A stretch of 64,000 nt of DNA from Maribacter flavus (GTDB lineage Bacteria > Bacteroidota > Bacteroidia > Flavobacteriales > Flavobacteriaceae): positions 1 through 64,000 of the forward strand of contig NZ_VUOE01000004.1 of the NCBI RefSeq assembly GCF_008386635.1, written 5' to 3'. A program made the translations under genes and the position numbers. Below are positions 1-9,163 of this stretch, one piece after another; position 1 is the stretch's first letter; the number at the start of each line of letters is the position of its first letter. A model generated the notes under the pieces. It was not told the origin of the DNA and made no database searches. It was given only the letters and a program-made list of their open reading frames with translations.

Positions 1-367
1 CCTCCAATTGTGTCAACCATTCATCCGGAGAGGGGAAAAATCCTTCGCTGCCGGAATTTTGGGCCAGTTCCGTTTGGAATTTCTCCGCGCCAGGAAACGC
101 CCATGGATTGTTTCTGGACGAATTTGGCCTGAACCCGGGGGTGTTTCCACCATCGCACATGTTCCGTATCCGCAGGGAGTCCTTTGGGAACCTCAATTGC
201 ATTTCGGTCTCAAAAAAACCGTAATTCAGCATTCTGGAACCTAGGTTGTTGCCAATAAGAACGATACTGCTTTTAGGATTTATTTCGACTAAAGGCTCTT
301 TCTGGTTTTTACAGGCGGCAAGGAAAATCAATAAAAAAACTAACGGGTAGGTAAACTGGCGTTTCAT
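1..367 (-). CDS. Partial lipoprotein, SGNH-hydrolase-like N-terminus (3' part off the window)
   Basis: The reading frame opens at 367 and runs leftward off the window edge without a stop, giving 122 visible residues. Residues 1-19 form a lipoprotein signal ending in LAAC (Cys19), so the protein is probably anchored in a membrane. Residues 34-46 (SIVLIGNNLGSRM) sit where SGNH/GDSL hydrolases carry the GDS nucleophile block, but here the block reads GNN. From memory this N-terminus resembles the large Bacteroidota/Planctomycetes proteins that join an SGNH-like domain to heme-binding CxxCH and HEAT modules, but those parts would lie outside the window. It follows two sugar-oxidation genes on the same strand, which suggests a shared role in carbohydrate use. 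Function is inferred, not shown. Confidence 0.6.
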   Translation of the reverse strand, partial: MKRQFTYPLVFLLIFLAACKNQKEPLVEINPKSSIVLIGNNLGSRMLNYGFFETEMQLRFPKDSLRIRNMCDGGNTPGFRPNSSRNNPWAFPGAEKFQTELAQNSGSEGFFPSPDEWLTQLE

Positions 368-456
368 TCGTTGAATATAAGTGCAATTAAATATAGTCAT
401 TATGTTGAACTACCTCAAAAAGAACAACAACTAACAGTTGCGTCTAGAAACAAATA

Positions 457-487
457 GACCTGACAGGTTTTTAAAACCTATCAGGTC
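457..487. repeat. REP-like palindrome / possible terminator
   Basis: A 15-base arm starting GACCTGACAGG pairs with its complement across a one-base loop, with one mismatch. It lies between two minus-strand genes and is followed by a T-rich stretch on either side. The same arm sequence recurs at 26968-27000, so it is a repeated element rather than a one-off hairpin. It may end transcription of the oxidoreductase gene. Confidence 0.55.
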
Positions 488-533
488 CAGTTTTTTAATT
501 TTTAGTCTTGTTTCAAGGTCGGCACTGGATGAA

Positions 534-1994
534 TTAAAAATCCCGGTAATCCCCTGCCAAATATTGATTGGCCTCCTCTTCCGCGAATTTTGCGTTTTGG
601 GCATCCCAATGTAGGGTTTGGTTGGGAAACCTTCCGGCAATCACGCCCAATAGTATGGTTTCCGTAAGCCTTGAGGCATAGGAAAATGGAGCGCTACATT
701 CCGCATCGCCCAAACAGGCATCCACGAATTGGTGGTAATGTTTTGGCCCCTCCGAAGCATAATCCCTAATGGGTTTCCCCATGTTGTTCGCTTGCTCCAC
801 TTGCGCAATTTCCTCGGAAATATCCACATATTCCCCATCTACTATTTTTTGTGGAAGCTGCATGAAGTGCGGCAATAGGAGTCGGCCCTTATCGCCAACG
901 AACATAGCCCCCTGCTCAGGGAGTTGTCCCGCTTCGGCAATTCCGGCATCCAAGGAAATTTTATTTTCTTCGGATTCTTCTTGGTTCGCATTGGAACTTT
1001 CTCCCGTATTCGCAACGCTATTCGGTAGTTTTAGGTCCTCGTGCATTTCCGGTGCTCCAGGTCCGTCATACCATATCCATTTTAAGGATTCCGCCGTATG
1101 TTTGGTGCCGGGGAATTCGTAGGTAACGATATTTTTTTCAGGAAACCCAAAACCGTTCGGTTCCCTACATTCATTTCTGATGGTTCTGGGAACGCCCAAT
1201 TCCAGTGCGTTATATGGGGTATCAAAAATGTGAACACCCATATCGCCCAAGGTTCCACACCCATAGTCTACCAACTTTCTCCAGTTTCCGGGGTGATAGA
1301 CTCCTTCCTTATAAGGCCTTTCTGCCGATGTTCCCAGCCAAAGGTTCCAGTTGAGCCTTTCGGGTACCGGGTCAGAACCTTCGGGTTCCGGTCCGTCATA
1401 TCCCCAGTTTTTGGGCGACCAGGCATGTACCGTATGAACCTTTCCAATGATGCCCGACTGTATCAAAAGCGTAGCCAGTTTATAATCGTAAAAGGTATGT
1501 ACCTGTATTCCCATTTGAGTGACAAGGCCTTTTTCGGCTGCCAATTTATTCATCGCCCTGGCTTCGGAAACATAATGGGTCAAGGGTTTTTGGCAATATA
1601 CGGCCTTATCCATGTTCATGGCCATCATGGATGCGGGTGCATGGGTATGGTCTGGCGTACTTACGATTACGGCATCTATCTCATCACCAATTTCTTCCAG
1701 CATGACCCTATAATCCGTATAGGTCTTTGCATTGGGATGCAGTTTTTTGGCTGCTTCCAGATTGTTGGCATCCACATCGCAGAGCGCGGTAACATCCACT
1801 TTGGGGTGCGAGGAAATATCCCTCAAATCCTCTCCTCCCATATTGCCGACACCTATATGCGCGGTTCTGAGTCGGGTTAATGGAGTTTTTACCACCTCTT
1901 TTTGTTCTTCCTTGCAGGCGATTAAAATTGATGGCATGATAGCCGTGGAGGAGGCCAGTATAGCCGATTTTTTTAAAAATTCCCTTTTTTTCAT
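534..1994 (-). CDS. Exported Gfo/Idh/MocA family oxidoreductase
   Basis: This 486-residue protein belongs to the NAD(P)-dependent Gfo/Idh/MocA family, which oxidises or reduces hydroxyl groups on sugars. The Rossmann nucleotide-binding turn GVGNMG is at residues 48-53, and the usual EKP motif appears as QKP in VYCQKPLTH. Residues 1-27 form an export signal: a Tat-like KREFLKKS start, a hydrophobic stretch and LIAC, so it probably works outside the cytoplasm. A C-terminal substrate-binding domain follows (HPGNWRKLVDYGCGTLGDMG). It ends 9 bases from the DUF1080 gene upstream, and the two are very likely co-transcribed. The context suggests 3-keto-sugar chemistry; the true substrate is unknown. 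Confidence 0.88.
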   Translation of the reverse strand: MKKREFLKKSAILASSTAIMPSILIACKEEQKEVVKTPLTRLRTAHIGVGNMGGEDLRDISSHPKVDVTALCDVDANNLEAAKKLHPNAKTYTDYRVMLEEIGDEIDAVIVSTPDHTHAPASMMAMNMDKAVYCQKPLTHYVSEARAMNKLAAEKGLVTQMGIQVHTFYDYKLATLLIQSGIIGKVHTVHAWSPKNWGYDGPEPEGSDPVPERLNWNLWLGTSAERPYKEGVYHPGNWRKLVDYGCGTLGDMGVHIFDTPYNALELGVPRTIRNECREPNGFGFPEKNIVTYEFPGTKHTAESLKWIWYDGPGAPEMHEDLKLPNSVANTGESSNANQEESEENKISLDAGIAEAGQLPEQGAMFVGDKGRLLLPHFMQLPQKIVDGEYVDISEEIAQVEQANNMGKPIRDYASEGPKHYHQFVDACLGDAECSAPFSYASRLTETILLGVIAGRFPNQTLHWDAQNAKFAEEEANQYLAGDYRDF

Positions 1995-2003
1995 TTTGTT
2001 GGT

Positions 2004-2792
2004 CTATAATTTTTTGATTTTGATATTTCGAAACCAGATCGGACTGGAATGGTCTTGAAGACCGATATATCCCGTTTTGTATTTTCCGTAGTCCTTGCTA
2101 TTTTTCCATTTGTCCGAATTCTTGCGTTCGTACCAATCTTCGGACCATGGAACGAAGGACAATACCATTTGGCCGTTCAGCCAGTGCTCCACTTTTTCCG
2201 GGGTGAAGACAATTTTGGTAGCGTTCCATTCCCCTACCGGATGCAGTATTTTTTTGCTAGCATCTGCGGCGTGCATGGCATAGTCCGAAGCTGTTTGTTG
2301 TAGCGGCTTTAGTTCTTCCGGTTTTTCCGTGTAGCCCAGGCTCTTGTTGTATTCGGTAAGGTCGTGGATTTTGGCGTAGTTTTCATCATCGATCAATTGA
2401 TATTCCGGAGCAACTTCCGGGGGACCGCCATAGCCTTCCTTTAGGTGGTAAAAAATTCCGCTATTACCGCCTTCCGGTAACTTCCATTCTAGATACAGTT
2501 CAAAATTTTCGAACTCTTCCGCACCATAAATTATATCCTTTCCCCCAGTGTAATCCTGTTCCAATCCCAATTCCGTATCAAAAGTGAGTGCGCCATCCTT
2601 CGCGATCCAGCCTGGTGGGAGTTCCTCCCCGTTATAGGCCCGCCATCCTTCGGTACTTTCACCATCGAACAGTACAATCCATTCGTCCGATGTTTCCTTT
2701 TCAACGGTTTCCTTGGGGCTGTCATCTTTTTTATCGGTTTTACAGGAGATGATTAAAATAAAAAGCAGTGGGAGAAACTTGAGCTTAGTCAT
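2004..2792 (-). CDS. DUF1080 lipoprotein (3-keto-disaccharide hydrolase family)
   Basis: This 262-residue lipoprotein has a lipobox ending at Cys17 (LIISC) and one DUF1080 domain, a concanavalin-like beta-sandwich family now named 3-keto-disaccharide hydrolase. Recognisable family blocks are GWRAYNGEELPPGW, EWKLPEGGNSGIFYHL and the C-terminal GYIGLQDHSSPIWFRNIKI. It lies just upstream of a Gfo/Idh/MocA oxidoreductase on the same strand. That pairing is common in Bacteroidota and fits a scheme in which the oxidoreductase makes a 3-keto sugar and DUF1080 cleaves the glycosidic bond. The assignment to the family is firm; the substrate is not known. Confidence 0.85.
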   Translation of the reverse strand: MTKLKFLPLLFILIISCKTDKKDDSPKETVEKETSDEWIVLFDGESTEGWRAYNGEELPPGWIAKDGALTFDTELGLEQDYTGGKDIIYGAEEFENFELYLEWKLPEGGNSGIFYHLKEGYGGPPEVAPEYQLIDDENYAKIHDLTEYNKSLGYTEKPEELKPLQQTASDYAMHAADASKKILHPVGEWNATKIVFTPEKVEHWLNGQMVLSFVPWSEDWYERKNSDKWKNSKDYGKYKTGYIGLQDHSSPIWFRNIKIKKL

Positions 2793-2833
2793 TTTTGGTT
2801 TTGTAAGTTATTTGGTTTGATTGGTAATTTAAT

Positions 2834-2876
2834 AAAAAAAGGATAGCGATACTGACTTTTGTCAATATCGCTATCC
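2834..2876 (-). terminator. Rho-independent terminator after purA
   Basis: Two 16-base arms (2841-2856 and 2861-2876) pair with a single mismatch around a TTTT loop. Read on the minus strand the stem is followed by seven T residues (2840-2834). It sits directly downstream of purA and separates the rel-fur-purA unit from the DUF1080 unit. Confidence 0.9.
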
Positions 2877-2899
2877 TAAAATTTATGAATTCTATGTTC

Positions 2900-4171
2900 T
2901 TACCTATGTATCGTTTGGGTCCTGTCCGGTCCCACTGAAACGATCTTAATTGGTACTTCCAATTCTTTTTCCAAAAATGAGATGTATTCTTTTAATGCTT
3001 TAGGGAATTGCTCTTCTGTTTCCATTTTGGTTAAATCCTCTGCCCAACCGTCCATTTCAGTGTAAATAGGCTTCACGTTTTCGGCTTCAATATTGAATGG
3101 AAGATGCTCGATTTTTTTTCCTTTGTAATTGTAGGCGGTGCATACCTTTAGTTTTTCGAATCCGCTAAGGACATCCCCCTTCATCATCATCAACTCCGTA
3201 ACACCGTTAATTCGAACGGCATATTTAAGGGCCACCAAATCCAACCATCCACACCTTCTAGGCCTTCCCGTAGTTGCCCCAAATTCATTACCGACCCGTC
3301 CCATGGTTTCACCAACTTCATCGAACAGTTCCGTTGGGAAGGGGCCACTGCCTACCCTTGTGGTATAGGCCTTGAAAATTCCCTTTACCTCCTGGATTTG
3401 GTTTGGCGCTATTCCCAATCCTGTACAGGCTCCTGCCGCCGTGGTGTTGGAAGAAGTTACAAAGGGATAGGTTCCAAAGTCAATGTCCAGCAAGGACCCT
3501 TGAGCGCCTTCGGCCAATATTTTTTTACCCGCTATTTGAGCTTGGTACAGATATTCCTCACTATCAATGAAGGTCAGTTCCTTAAGTTCCTTGACCGCCA
3601 TAAAAAATTCTGCTTCCAACTCTGCCAGGTCATATTGAATGTCCACATCGTAGAAATTGATCATGGCCTCGTGTTTGTTGGCCAAGCTACGGTATTTTTC
3701 CTTCCAATCGTCCAGTTCCAAATCGCCAACGCGCATACCGTTCCTGCCCGTTTTGTCCATATACGTAGGACCGATTCCCTTCAAGGTAGAGCCAATTTTG
3801 GCCTTGCCTTTGGCCGCTTCGGACGCGGCGTCCAACAAGCGGTGCGTAGGTAATATTAAATGGGCCTTTCTGGAAATCAACAGGATGGTCCTTATGTCCA
3901 GGTTGAACTTTTTTAGGTTGTCCAATTCCTTTTTAAAGATGACAGGGTCAATGACGACGCCGTTTCCAACCACATTTATGGCATTTTCATGGAAAATTCC
4001 GGAAGGGATGGTATGTAGAACGTGCTTGATACCGTCGAATTCCAAGGTGTGTCCGGCATTGGGACCTCCTTGAAATCGGGCGATTATGTCATAATTTTTT
4101 GTGAGTACATCAACGATTTTTCCTTTTCCTTCGTCCCCCCATTGTAGGCCCAACAATAAATCTACTGCCAT
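2900..4171 (-). CDS. purA: Adenylosuccinate synthase
   Basis: PurA joins IMP and aspartate using GTP to form adenylosuccinate, the first committed step from IMP to AMP, in the cytoplasm. The 423-residue length is normal for the family. The hallmark N-terminal phosphate loop GLQWGDEGKGKIVD and the GGPNAGHT block are both present, as is the KGIGPTYMDK segment. It lies 19 bases downstream of fur and is the last gene of the rel-fur-purA run, ended by the hairpin at 2834-2876. Grouping a GTP-using purine enzyme with the ppGpp enzyme gene is notable because ppGpp is known to inhibit PurA in other bacteria. Confidence 0.97.
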   Translation of the reverse strand: MAVDLLLGLQWGDEGKGKIVDVLTKNYDIIARFQGGPNAGHTLEFDGIKHVLHTIPSGIFHENAINVVGNGVVIDPVIFKKELDNLKKFNLDIRTILLISRKAHLILPTHRLLDAASEAAKGKAKIGSTLKGIGPTYMDKTGRNGMRVGDLELDDWKEKYRSLANKHEAMINFYDVDIQYDLAELEAEFFMAVKELKELTFIDSEEYLYQAQIAGKKILAEGAQGSLLDIDFGTYPFVTSSNTTAAGACTGLGIAPNQIQEVKGIFKAYTTRVGSGPFPTELFDEVGETMGRVGNEFGATTGRPRRCGWLDLVALKYAVRINGVTELMMMKGDVLSGFEKLKVCTAYNYKGKKIEHLPFNIEAENVKPIYTEMDGWAEDLTKMETEEQFPKALKEYISFLEKELEVPIKIVSVGPDRTQTIHR

Positions 4172-4190
4172 TTAAATTAAACTTGCTTGG

Positions 4191-4646
4191 TTAGTTATTT
4201 GTGTTTTCTGAATTATTTTTTACTCCGTAAAAATAGAGCGAATGTGTATTTATCTTGATGTCGAATACTTCCTCTATCGTTTTTTTGATGGACTGGATCC
4301 GGGGATCGCAAAACTCCATGACTTCGCCCGTATCCGTTAGTATTACGTGATCGTGCTGCCGGTCAAAATAGGACTTTTCGTATTGTGCCTGGTTTTTTCC
4401 AAATTGGTGTTTGCGCACCAATTTACAGTCCAATAAAAGCTCGATGGTATTGTATAAAGTGGCCCTACTAACACGATAGTTTTTGTTCTTCATTTTTATA
4501 TAGAGCGATTCAATGTCAAAATGATCATCGCTATCATAAATTTCTTGAAGGATCGCGTAGCGTTCAGGCGTTTTTCTATGTCCGTTTTCCTCCAAAAAAG
4601 TGGTAAAGACGTTTTTCACTATTTCCTGATTCTTCTCGGAAGCCAT
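4191..4646 (-). CDS. fur: Fur family transcriptional regulator
   Basis: This 151-residue protein has the Fur layout: an N-terminal winged helix ([27 protein letters not shown] and the recognition segment [15 protein letters not shown], given here as positions about 19-70) and a C-terminal dimer domain with [21 protein letters not shown] longer frame opens at 4709, but the TAnnTTTG promoter box at 4665-4672 lies between the two starts, so the start at 4646 (MASEKNQE) is preferred. The two cysteines that normally hold structural zinc in this block are replaced by Leu and Thr. It may sense iron or another metal; which one cannot be told from sequence. Confidence 0.9.
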   Translation of the reverse strand: MASEKNQEIVKNVFTTFLEENGHRKTPERYAILQEIYDSDDHFDIESLYIKMKNKNYRVSRATLYNTIELLLDCKLVRKHQFGKNQAQYEKSYFDRQHDHVILTDTGEVMEFCDPRIQSIKKTIEEVFDIKINTHSLYFYGVKNNSENTNN

Positions 4647-4664
4647 ACAAATTGTGTTAATGTA

Positions 4665-4672
4665 CAAAGGTA
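4665..4672 (-). promoter_or_regulatory. Bacteroidota -7 box of fur
   Basis: The minus strand reads TACCTTTG, a match to TAnnTTTG, 18 bases before the fur start codon at 4646. No clear -33 TTG lies at the ideal distance. The box rules out the upstream start at 4709 for any transcript made here. Confidence 0.6.
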
Positions 4673-4834
4673 CAGTTAAATTTTTATTCCTTTCTAAGGG
4701 CCTGTTCAAGAATTTATCAAATGTTATCCATGCCCTTGTAAGCGGTCAAAATCGAAATCCAATGGGCTAAAATGCTCTTTTCCGACTATGCAAAATAGGG
4801 TGTCAAATTCCAAATTTAGAATGACTGTAAAACA

Positions 4835-7039
4835 CTATAGTCTGGTTACTTTATCTATACCATTTATTTGCTGGAGGTTCTCGGTAAGCTTGTTCAGGAT
4901 ACCCTTGTTTTTTACGACTACGGTAATTCTTCCGGTGAAGGTGCCGCCGTCTGTGCTAAAGTTGAGGTTGCGCATGTTTACGTGCATGTTGTCCGATATT
5001 ACTTCGGTAATCTCACTGACCAGTCCAAGATTGTCGATGCCGGTTAGCTGAATATCGGCCTTGAATTCTTCCTGCGTGGAATCTACCCATTTCGCGCTGA
5101 TGATGCGGTAGGCATAATTCGACTGTAAGGAAATGGCATTGGGGCAATTCTTTTTATGCACTTTGATGCCTTCGGATACGCTCACAAACCCAAAAACGTC
5201 GTCACCGGGAATGGGGTTGCAGCATTGTGACAGCTTGTAATCCAATTTTTCCTCTTCCTTGCCAAAGACCAAAAGATCGTATTTGGAGGTGATCTCCTCC
5301 TTGTCGATATCCTCCGGTGCCGGCGTCCTTCTAATCCTGTTTTTGAAGAAACTGATAAAGGCATTGCTGTAGGAAGATGCAAAATCACGAATCATTTTAT
5401 TGTCTATGGAACCGATACCCACCCTGTAGAACAGGTCCAAACTCGTCTTCAGCTTGAAAAAAGTCACCATCTTATTGATGGAATCCTCGTTCAAGGTAAT
5501 TTTTTGCGACTTTAATTTTCTTCGGAGTATCTCCTTTCCTTCCTCCGCAACTGATTTTTTCTCTTCCCGTAAAACCGATTTGATCTTTGCCCTGGCCCTC
5601 GCAGTGGTGGCGTAATCCAACCAGTTCTGGTTGGGTTTCGCTTGTTCCGATGTAATGATTTCTACTTGGTCTCCACTATGCAGCGTCGTATTTAGCGGTA
5701 CCAATTTACCATTGACTTTGGCACCACGGGTGCGCATGCCCACTTCTGTGTGGATGTTGAAAGAAAAGTCCAGCGGTGTCGCTCCTTTTGGGAGCGATTT
5801 TAATTCGCCTTTTGGGGTAAATACAAAGATTTCTTTGGAGTAAAGGTTCAGTTTGAACTCCTCCACAAAATCGACCGCGTTTGAATTGGAATTTTCCAAG
5901 GCCTCCTGAAGTTTGTTCAGCCAGACCTCGATTCCCTGTTCCTTTTGGTCGCCGTGCTTGTACTTGAAATGTGCGGCATACCCTTTTTCGGCAATCTCGT
6001 GCATGCGCTCGCTTCGTATCTGTACTTCTACCCATTTTCCTTTAGGCCCCATCACGGTGATGTGCAAAGCTTCATAACCTGTTGATTTTGGAGAGGATAT
6101 CCAATCCCGCAAGCGAACCGGGTTGGGTGTAAAATGATCGGTTACGATGGAGTATATCTTCCAGGCCAAAAACTTTTCGTTCTTGGCATCGGATTTATAA
6201 ATGATACGGATGGCGAACTTGTCATAGATTTCATCAAAACCTACATTTTGGGTCTTCATTTTACGCCGCATGGAGAAAATGGATTTCATACGGCCTTTGA
6301 TGTAATAATTGAGCCCTTCCTGTTTCAGGGAATTGTCTATGATATCAGAAAAGGCATTTATGTACGCTTGTTGCTCCTCTTTGCTTTCCTCTATTTTACT
6401 TTTGATATCATAATAAACCTCAGGTTCCGTATACTTTAGACTCAGGTCCTCCAGTTCCGTTTTGATGTTGTAAAGCCCAATTCTATGCGCCAAAGGGGCA
6501 TAGATGTACAAGGTTTCGGAAGCTATCTTCACCTGTTTATGCTCCGGCATGGAATCCATGGTGAGCATGTTATGGTAGCGATCGGCGATCTTTATGATGA
6601 TGACCCTAACGTCGTCGTTCAAGGTCAATAACATTTTTCTAAAATTCTCCGCTTGTTGGGAGATATTCATATCCTTTTTAAGATGGGATATTTTTGTAAG
6701 TCCGTCCACAATACGTGCCACCGTTTCCCCGAACATCCTGTCAATATCGTCCAGTGTGTACGGTGTGTCCTCCACAACGTCGTGCAACAGGGCTGAGGCA
6801 ATACTTACCGCATCCAAACCAATTTCCGAAGCAACGATTTTGGCCACGGCAATGGGGTGAAACACATAAGCTTCCCCGGATTTTCTCCGCTGCTCTTTAT
6901 GCGCATCTACCGCAACTTCAAAGGCGCTCCGTATTAGTTTCTTATCGTCATCCGTTAAGGTTTGGTAACTGATACGAAGAAGTTCCTTGTACTCCTGTGC
7001 GATTAATTTGTTCTCTTGTTCTAATGCAGCCTGTGTCAT
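4835..7039 (-). CDS. Bifunctional (p)ppGpp synthetase/hydrolase, RelA/SpoT family
   Basis: This 734-residue protein has the full long-RSH layout. An HD hydrolase domain carries HDVVED at residues 86-91, with the metal ligands intact. A synthetase domain follows with FDEIYDKFAIRII and TGYEALHITV. Next come a TGS domain (IFVFTPKGELKSLPKGATPLDF), a zinc-type CC motif block (SQCCNPIPGDDVFGF ... HKKNCP) and a C-terminal ACT domain. Both catalytic halves look intact, so it should make and break (p)ppGpp and set the stringent response. It heads a minus-strand run with fur and purA, an arrangement I recall from other Flavobacteriaceae. Confidence 0.95.
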   Translation of the reverse strand: MTQAALEQENKLIAQEYKELLRISYQTLTDDDKKLIRSAFEVAVDAHKEQRRKSGEAYVFHPIAVAKIVASEIGLDAVSIASALLHDVVEDTPYTLDDIDRMFGETVARIVDGLTKISHLKKDMNISQQAENFRKMLLTLNDDVRVIIIKIADRYHNMLTMDSMPEHKQVKIASETLYIYAPLAHRIGLYNIKTELEDLSLKYTEPEVYYDIKSKIEESKEEQQAYINAFSDIIDNSLKQEGLNYYIKGRMKSIFSMRRKMKTQNVGFDEIYDKFAIRIIYKSDAKNEKFLAWKIYSIVTDHFTPNPVRLRDWISSPKSTGYEALHITVMGPKGKWVEVQIRSERMHEIAEKGYAAHFKYKHGDQKEQGIEVWLNKLQEALENSNSNAVDFVEEFKLNLYSKEIFVFTPKGELKSLPKGATPLDFSFNIHTEVGMRTRGAKVNGKLVPLNTTLHSGDQVEIITSEQAKPNQNWLDYATTARARAKIKSVLREEKKSVAEEGKEILRRKLKSQKITLNEDSINKMVTFFKLKTSLDLFYRVGIGSIDNKMIRDFASSYSNAFISFFKNRIRRTPAPEDIDKEEITSKYDLLVFGKEEEKLDYKLSQCCNPIPGDDVFGFVSVSEGIKVHKKNCPNAISLQSNYAYRIISAKWVDSTQEEFKADIQLTGIDNLGLVSEITEVISDNMHVNMRNLNFSTDGGTFTGRITVVVKNKGILNKLTENLQQINGIDKVTRL

Positions 7040-7083
7040 ACTTGATTAAAATTAGCACAATCCTAGCTGTTAGACAACAAAAA

Positions 7084-8316
7084 TTATGCCTTTAAATTTC
7101 GGATTCTTTCTACCAAGGGAGGATGTGAATAGTGGACAAAAACATAGGTAGGATGGGGGGTAAGGTTGCTCAAGCTATTTTTTGAAAGTTTCTTTAGGGA
7201 CGTTATCAAGGGAGGTGCGGCGAAGGTGTTTTTTGCAAAATCGTCCGCCTGATATTCGAATTTCCGAGAAAAATAATTCATCAAAAGACCGGTAAGTTCA
7301 GATATAGGGCTGTACAGGATTCCAAAACCGATAAGCGCCGCGTGAAAACTGGGTCGGTCAACCCCAACGGCCAAGGAAATACTAGGGTTGTTTATGAATA
7401 ATGAAAGGATAAAGAGCATAAAGCCCGTAAGTAAAACCGATGTTATCAAATTAAAGATGATGTGGTTCTTTTTGTAATGCCCAATTTCATGTGCCAAAAC
7501 GGCCACAATCTCGTCCTCTTCCAAATCATTGATGAGGGTGTCGTAGAGTGTTACCCTTTTTTCCTTTCCAAACCCGGAAAAATAGGCGTTCGCCTTGGTC
7601 GACCTTTTTGATCCATTGATCACGAAAATATTTTTAAGCTCGAAGCCCACCTTGCTAGCATATGCCTCTATTTTTTCCTTTAACGAACCGGTCTCCAGGG
7701 GTTCCTGTTTGTTGAACAATGGAACGATCAATTTGCTGTAAAACAAATTCATGAATAGGGTAAAGACCGCGATCAATGCCCAGGTGTAAAGCCAAAAGCC
7801 TTTGCCGGCGAACTGAAAAAACCAAATGACCAGGGATAAAAGAATGCCGCCAATGACAATTGTCATTAACCAACTTTTAAGCTTGTCCAAAAGAAAGGTT
7901 TTCACCGTTGTTTTGTTAAAACCGAACTTCTCCTCGATCACGAAAGTTTGGTAATAATATAGGGGCGTAGCCAGAAAATCACTGCCGATCATAATGAATC
8001 CAAAGAACAGCAGGGCCTGTAGGATTTGATTGTTGGTAAGATCCCTAACGATGGTATCCACAAAACCGAAACCTCCAAAAACCAAAAAGCCTACGATCAA
8101 TACGAGTGAAAAAACTGAGGTTACGATGCCAAACCTGTAATTGGCCAATTTATATTCCTGTGATTTTTTGTACTCTTCCGGATTGTAGACATCATGTACA
8201 TCCGCCGGTATGGGATCCCTAAATTTCTTGGCATTGAGGTAGTTTAATATTGTGGTAAGGACAAATTCCCCTAAGAGAATTCCCAGAATACAATAAAAAA
8301 CAACGGTGTGGTCCAT
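7084..8316 (-). CDS. M48 family metallopeptidase (Ste24/CAAX-protease-like)
   Basis: This multi-pass membrane zinc protease has HEIGH at residues 276-280 of the 410-residue product, the M48 zinc motif, with a third ligand Glu expected in the later FEYQADDFA block. Six or seven hydrophobic segments and the N-terminal peptidase_M48_N-like region match Ste24. A start at 8412 would overlap the upstream methyltransferase by about 60 bases and add a polar stretch. I therefore chose 8316 (MDHTVVFYCI), which begins at the first membrane helix. Its likely task is membrane-protein quality control, since prenyl substrates are not expected in bacteria. Confidence 0.88.
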   Translation of the reverse strand: MDHTVVFYCILGILLGEFVLTTILNYLNAKKFRDPIPADVHDVYNPEEYKKSQEYKLANYRFGIVTSVFSLVLIVGFLVFGGFGFVDTIVRDLTNNQILQALLFFGFIMIGSDFLATPLYYYQTFVIEEKFGFNKTTVKTFLLDKLKSWLMTIVIGGILLSLVIWFFQFAGKGFWLYTWALIAVFTLFMNLFYSKLIVPLFNKQEPLETGSLKEKIEAYASKVGFELKNIFVINGSKRSTKANAYFSGFGKEKRVTLYDTLINDLEEDEIVAVLAHEIGHYKKNHIIFNLITSVLLTGFMLFILSLFINNPSISLAVGVDRPSFHAALIGFGILYSPISELTGLLMNYFSRKFEYQADDFAKNTFAAPPLITSLKKLSKNSLSNLTPHPTYVFVHYSHPPLVERIRNLKA

Positions 8317-8353
8317 AAAGACTTTTGAGATTAACGAACGAATTTCGGTTTTG

Positions 8354-9157
8354 TTATTCCAATCGCTGACGTTTCGCCTCAAAGATAAGTATTGCCGCGG
8401 ATACCGAAACATTCATGGAATCGATGGCGCCTTCCATGGGAATGATAATGTTTTGAGTGGAATTTGAAAGCCATTCATCACTGAGTCCGCTATGCTCCGT
8501 ACCTACAACAATGGCTGTGGGCCCTTTGTAGTCAATCCCCGTGTAAGGTTTGGAAGCGGAAAGTGCGGCACAATATAGGGCAATGCCATTTTCCTTTAAA
8601 ATAGAAATAATCGAGGAAGTATCAGCCATAAAAATCTTTCTTGAAAAAACACATCCTACACTTGACCGAATGATATTCGGATTGTAAAGATCCGTTTTAG
8701 GATTAGCGATAAAGACGGCATCCAGGTTTGCGGCGTCGGCCGTTCTTAAGAGAGCCCCAATATTCCCTGGTTTTTCTGGGGCCTCGGCTACAAGGATCAA
8801 GGGGTTTTTGGTTTGAAACGAAACCCCTTCCATGTTGTGGTTCTTGGCTTCGGCTATGGCGATAACGCCTTCCGTCGTATTTCTATGCGCCAATTTTCCA
8901 TAAACATCGGGACTAACCGAAATCAAAGCGGTATTCGCATTTTCTATGAATGCATCCATATCCTCTTTTGAGATTAGTTCCGTACAGAACAATAAGGTGT
9001 CAATGGTATAGTTTCCATGGATTGCGAGTTCAATTTCCTTTCTTCCTTCCAGAACGAAAAGTCCGGATTTCTTGCGTTCCCTGGATTTTTCCTTTAGTAA
9101 AAGGGCCTTTTTTATCAGAGGGTTTTGTAGGCTGCTAATGTGTTTTATGTCCTTCAT
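8354..9157 (-). CDS. TrmH/SpoU family RNA 2'-O-methyltransferase
   Basis: The protein is a SPOUT-fold RNA methyltransferase of about 267 residues. An N-terminal RNA-substrate-binding domain (KKSGLFVLEGRKEIELA) precedes the knotted SAM-binding domain. Motif 1 reads PGNIGALLRTADA, motif 2 IVVGTEHSGL, and motif 3 IPMEGAIDSMNVSVSAAILIFEA. The likely substrate is a ribose in rRNA or tRNA, which one cannot be told. The start at 9157 (MKDIKHI) is preferred over 9166, which falls inside the promoter box at 9164-9171. It is followed on the same strand, 37 bases on, by the M48 protease gene. Confidence 0.9.
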   Translation of the reverse strand: MKDIKHISSLQNPLIKKALLLKEKSRERKKSGLFVLEGRKEIELAIHGNYTIDTLLFCTELISKEDMDAFIENANTALISVSPDVYGKLAHRNTTEGVIAIAEAKNHNMEGVSFQTKNPLILVAEAPEKPGNIGALLRTADAANLDAVFIANPKTDLYNPNIIRSSVGCVFSRKIFMADTSSIISILKENGIALYCAALSASKPYTGIDYKGPTAIVVGTEHSGLSDEWLSNSTQNIIIPMEGAIDSMNVSVSAAILIFEAKRQRLE

Positions 9158-9163
9158 TGGCAA

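Noticed and set aside
1098-1880. 260-codon plus-strand frame opposite the oxidoreductase gene
   Set aside because: It is the antisense shadow of a clear Gfo/Idh/MocA gene; its translation has no recognisable family and the opposite frame is strongly supported.
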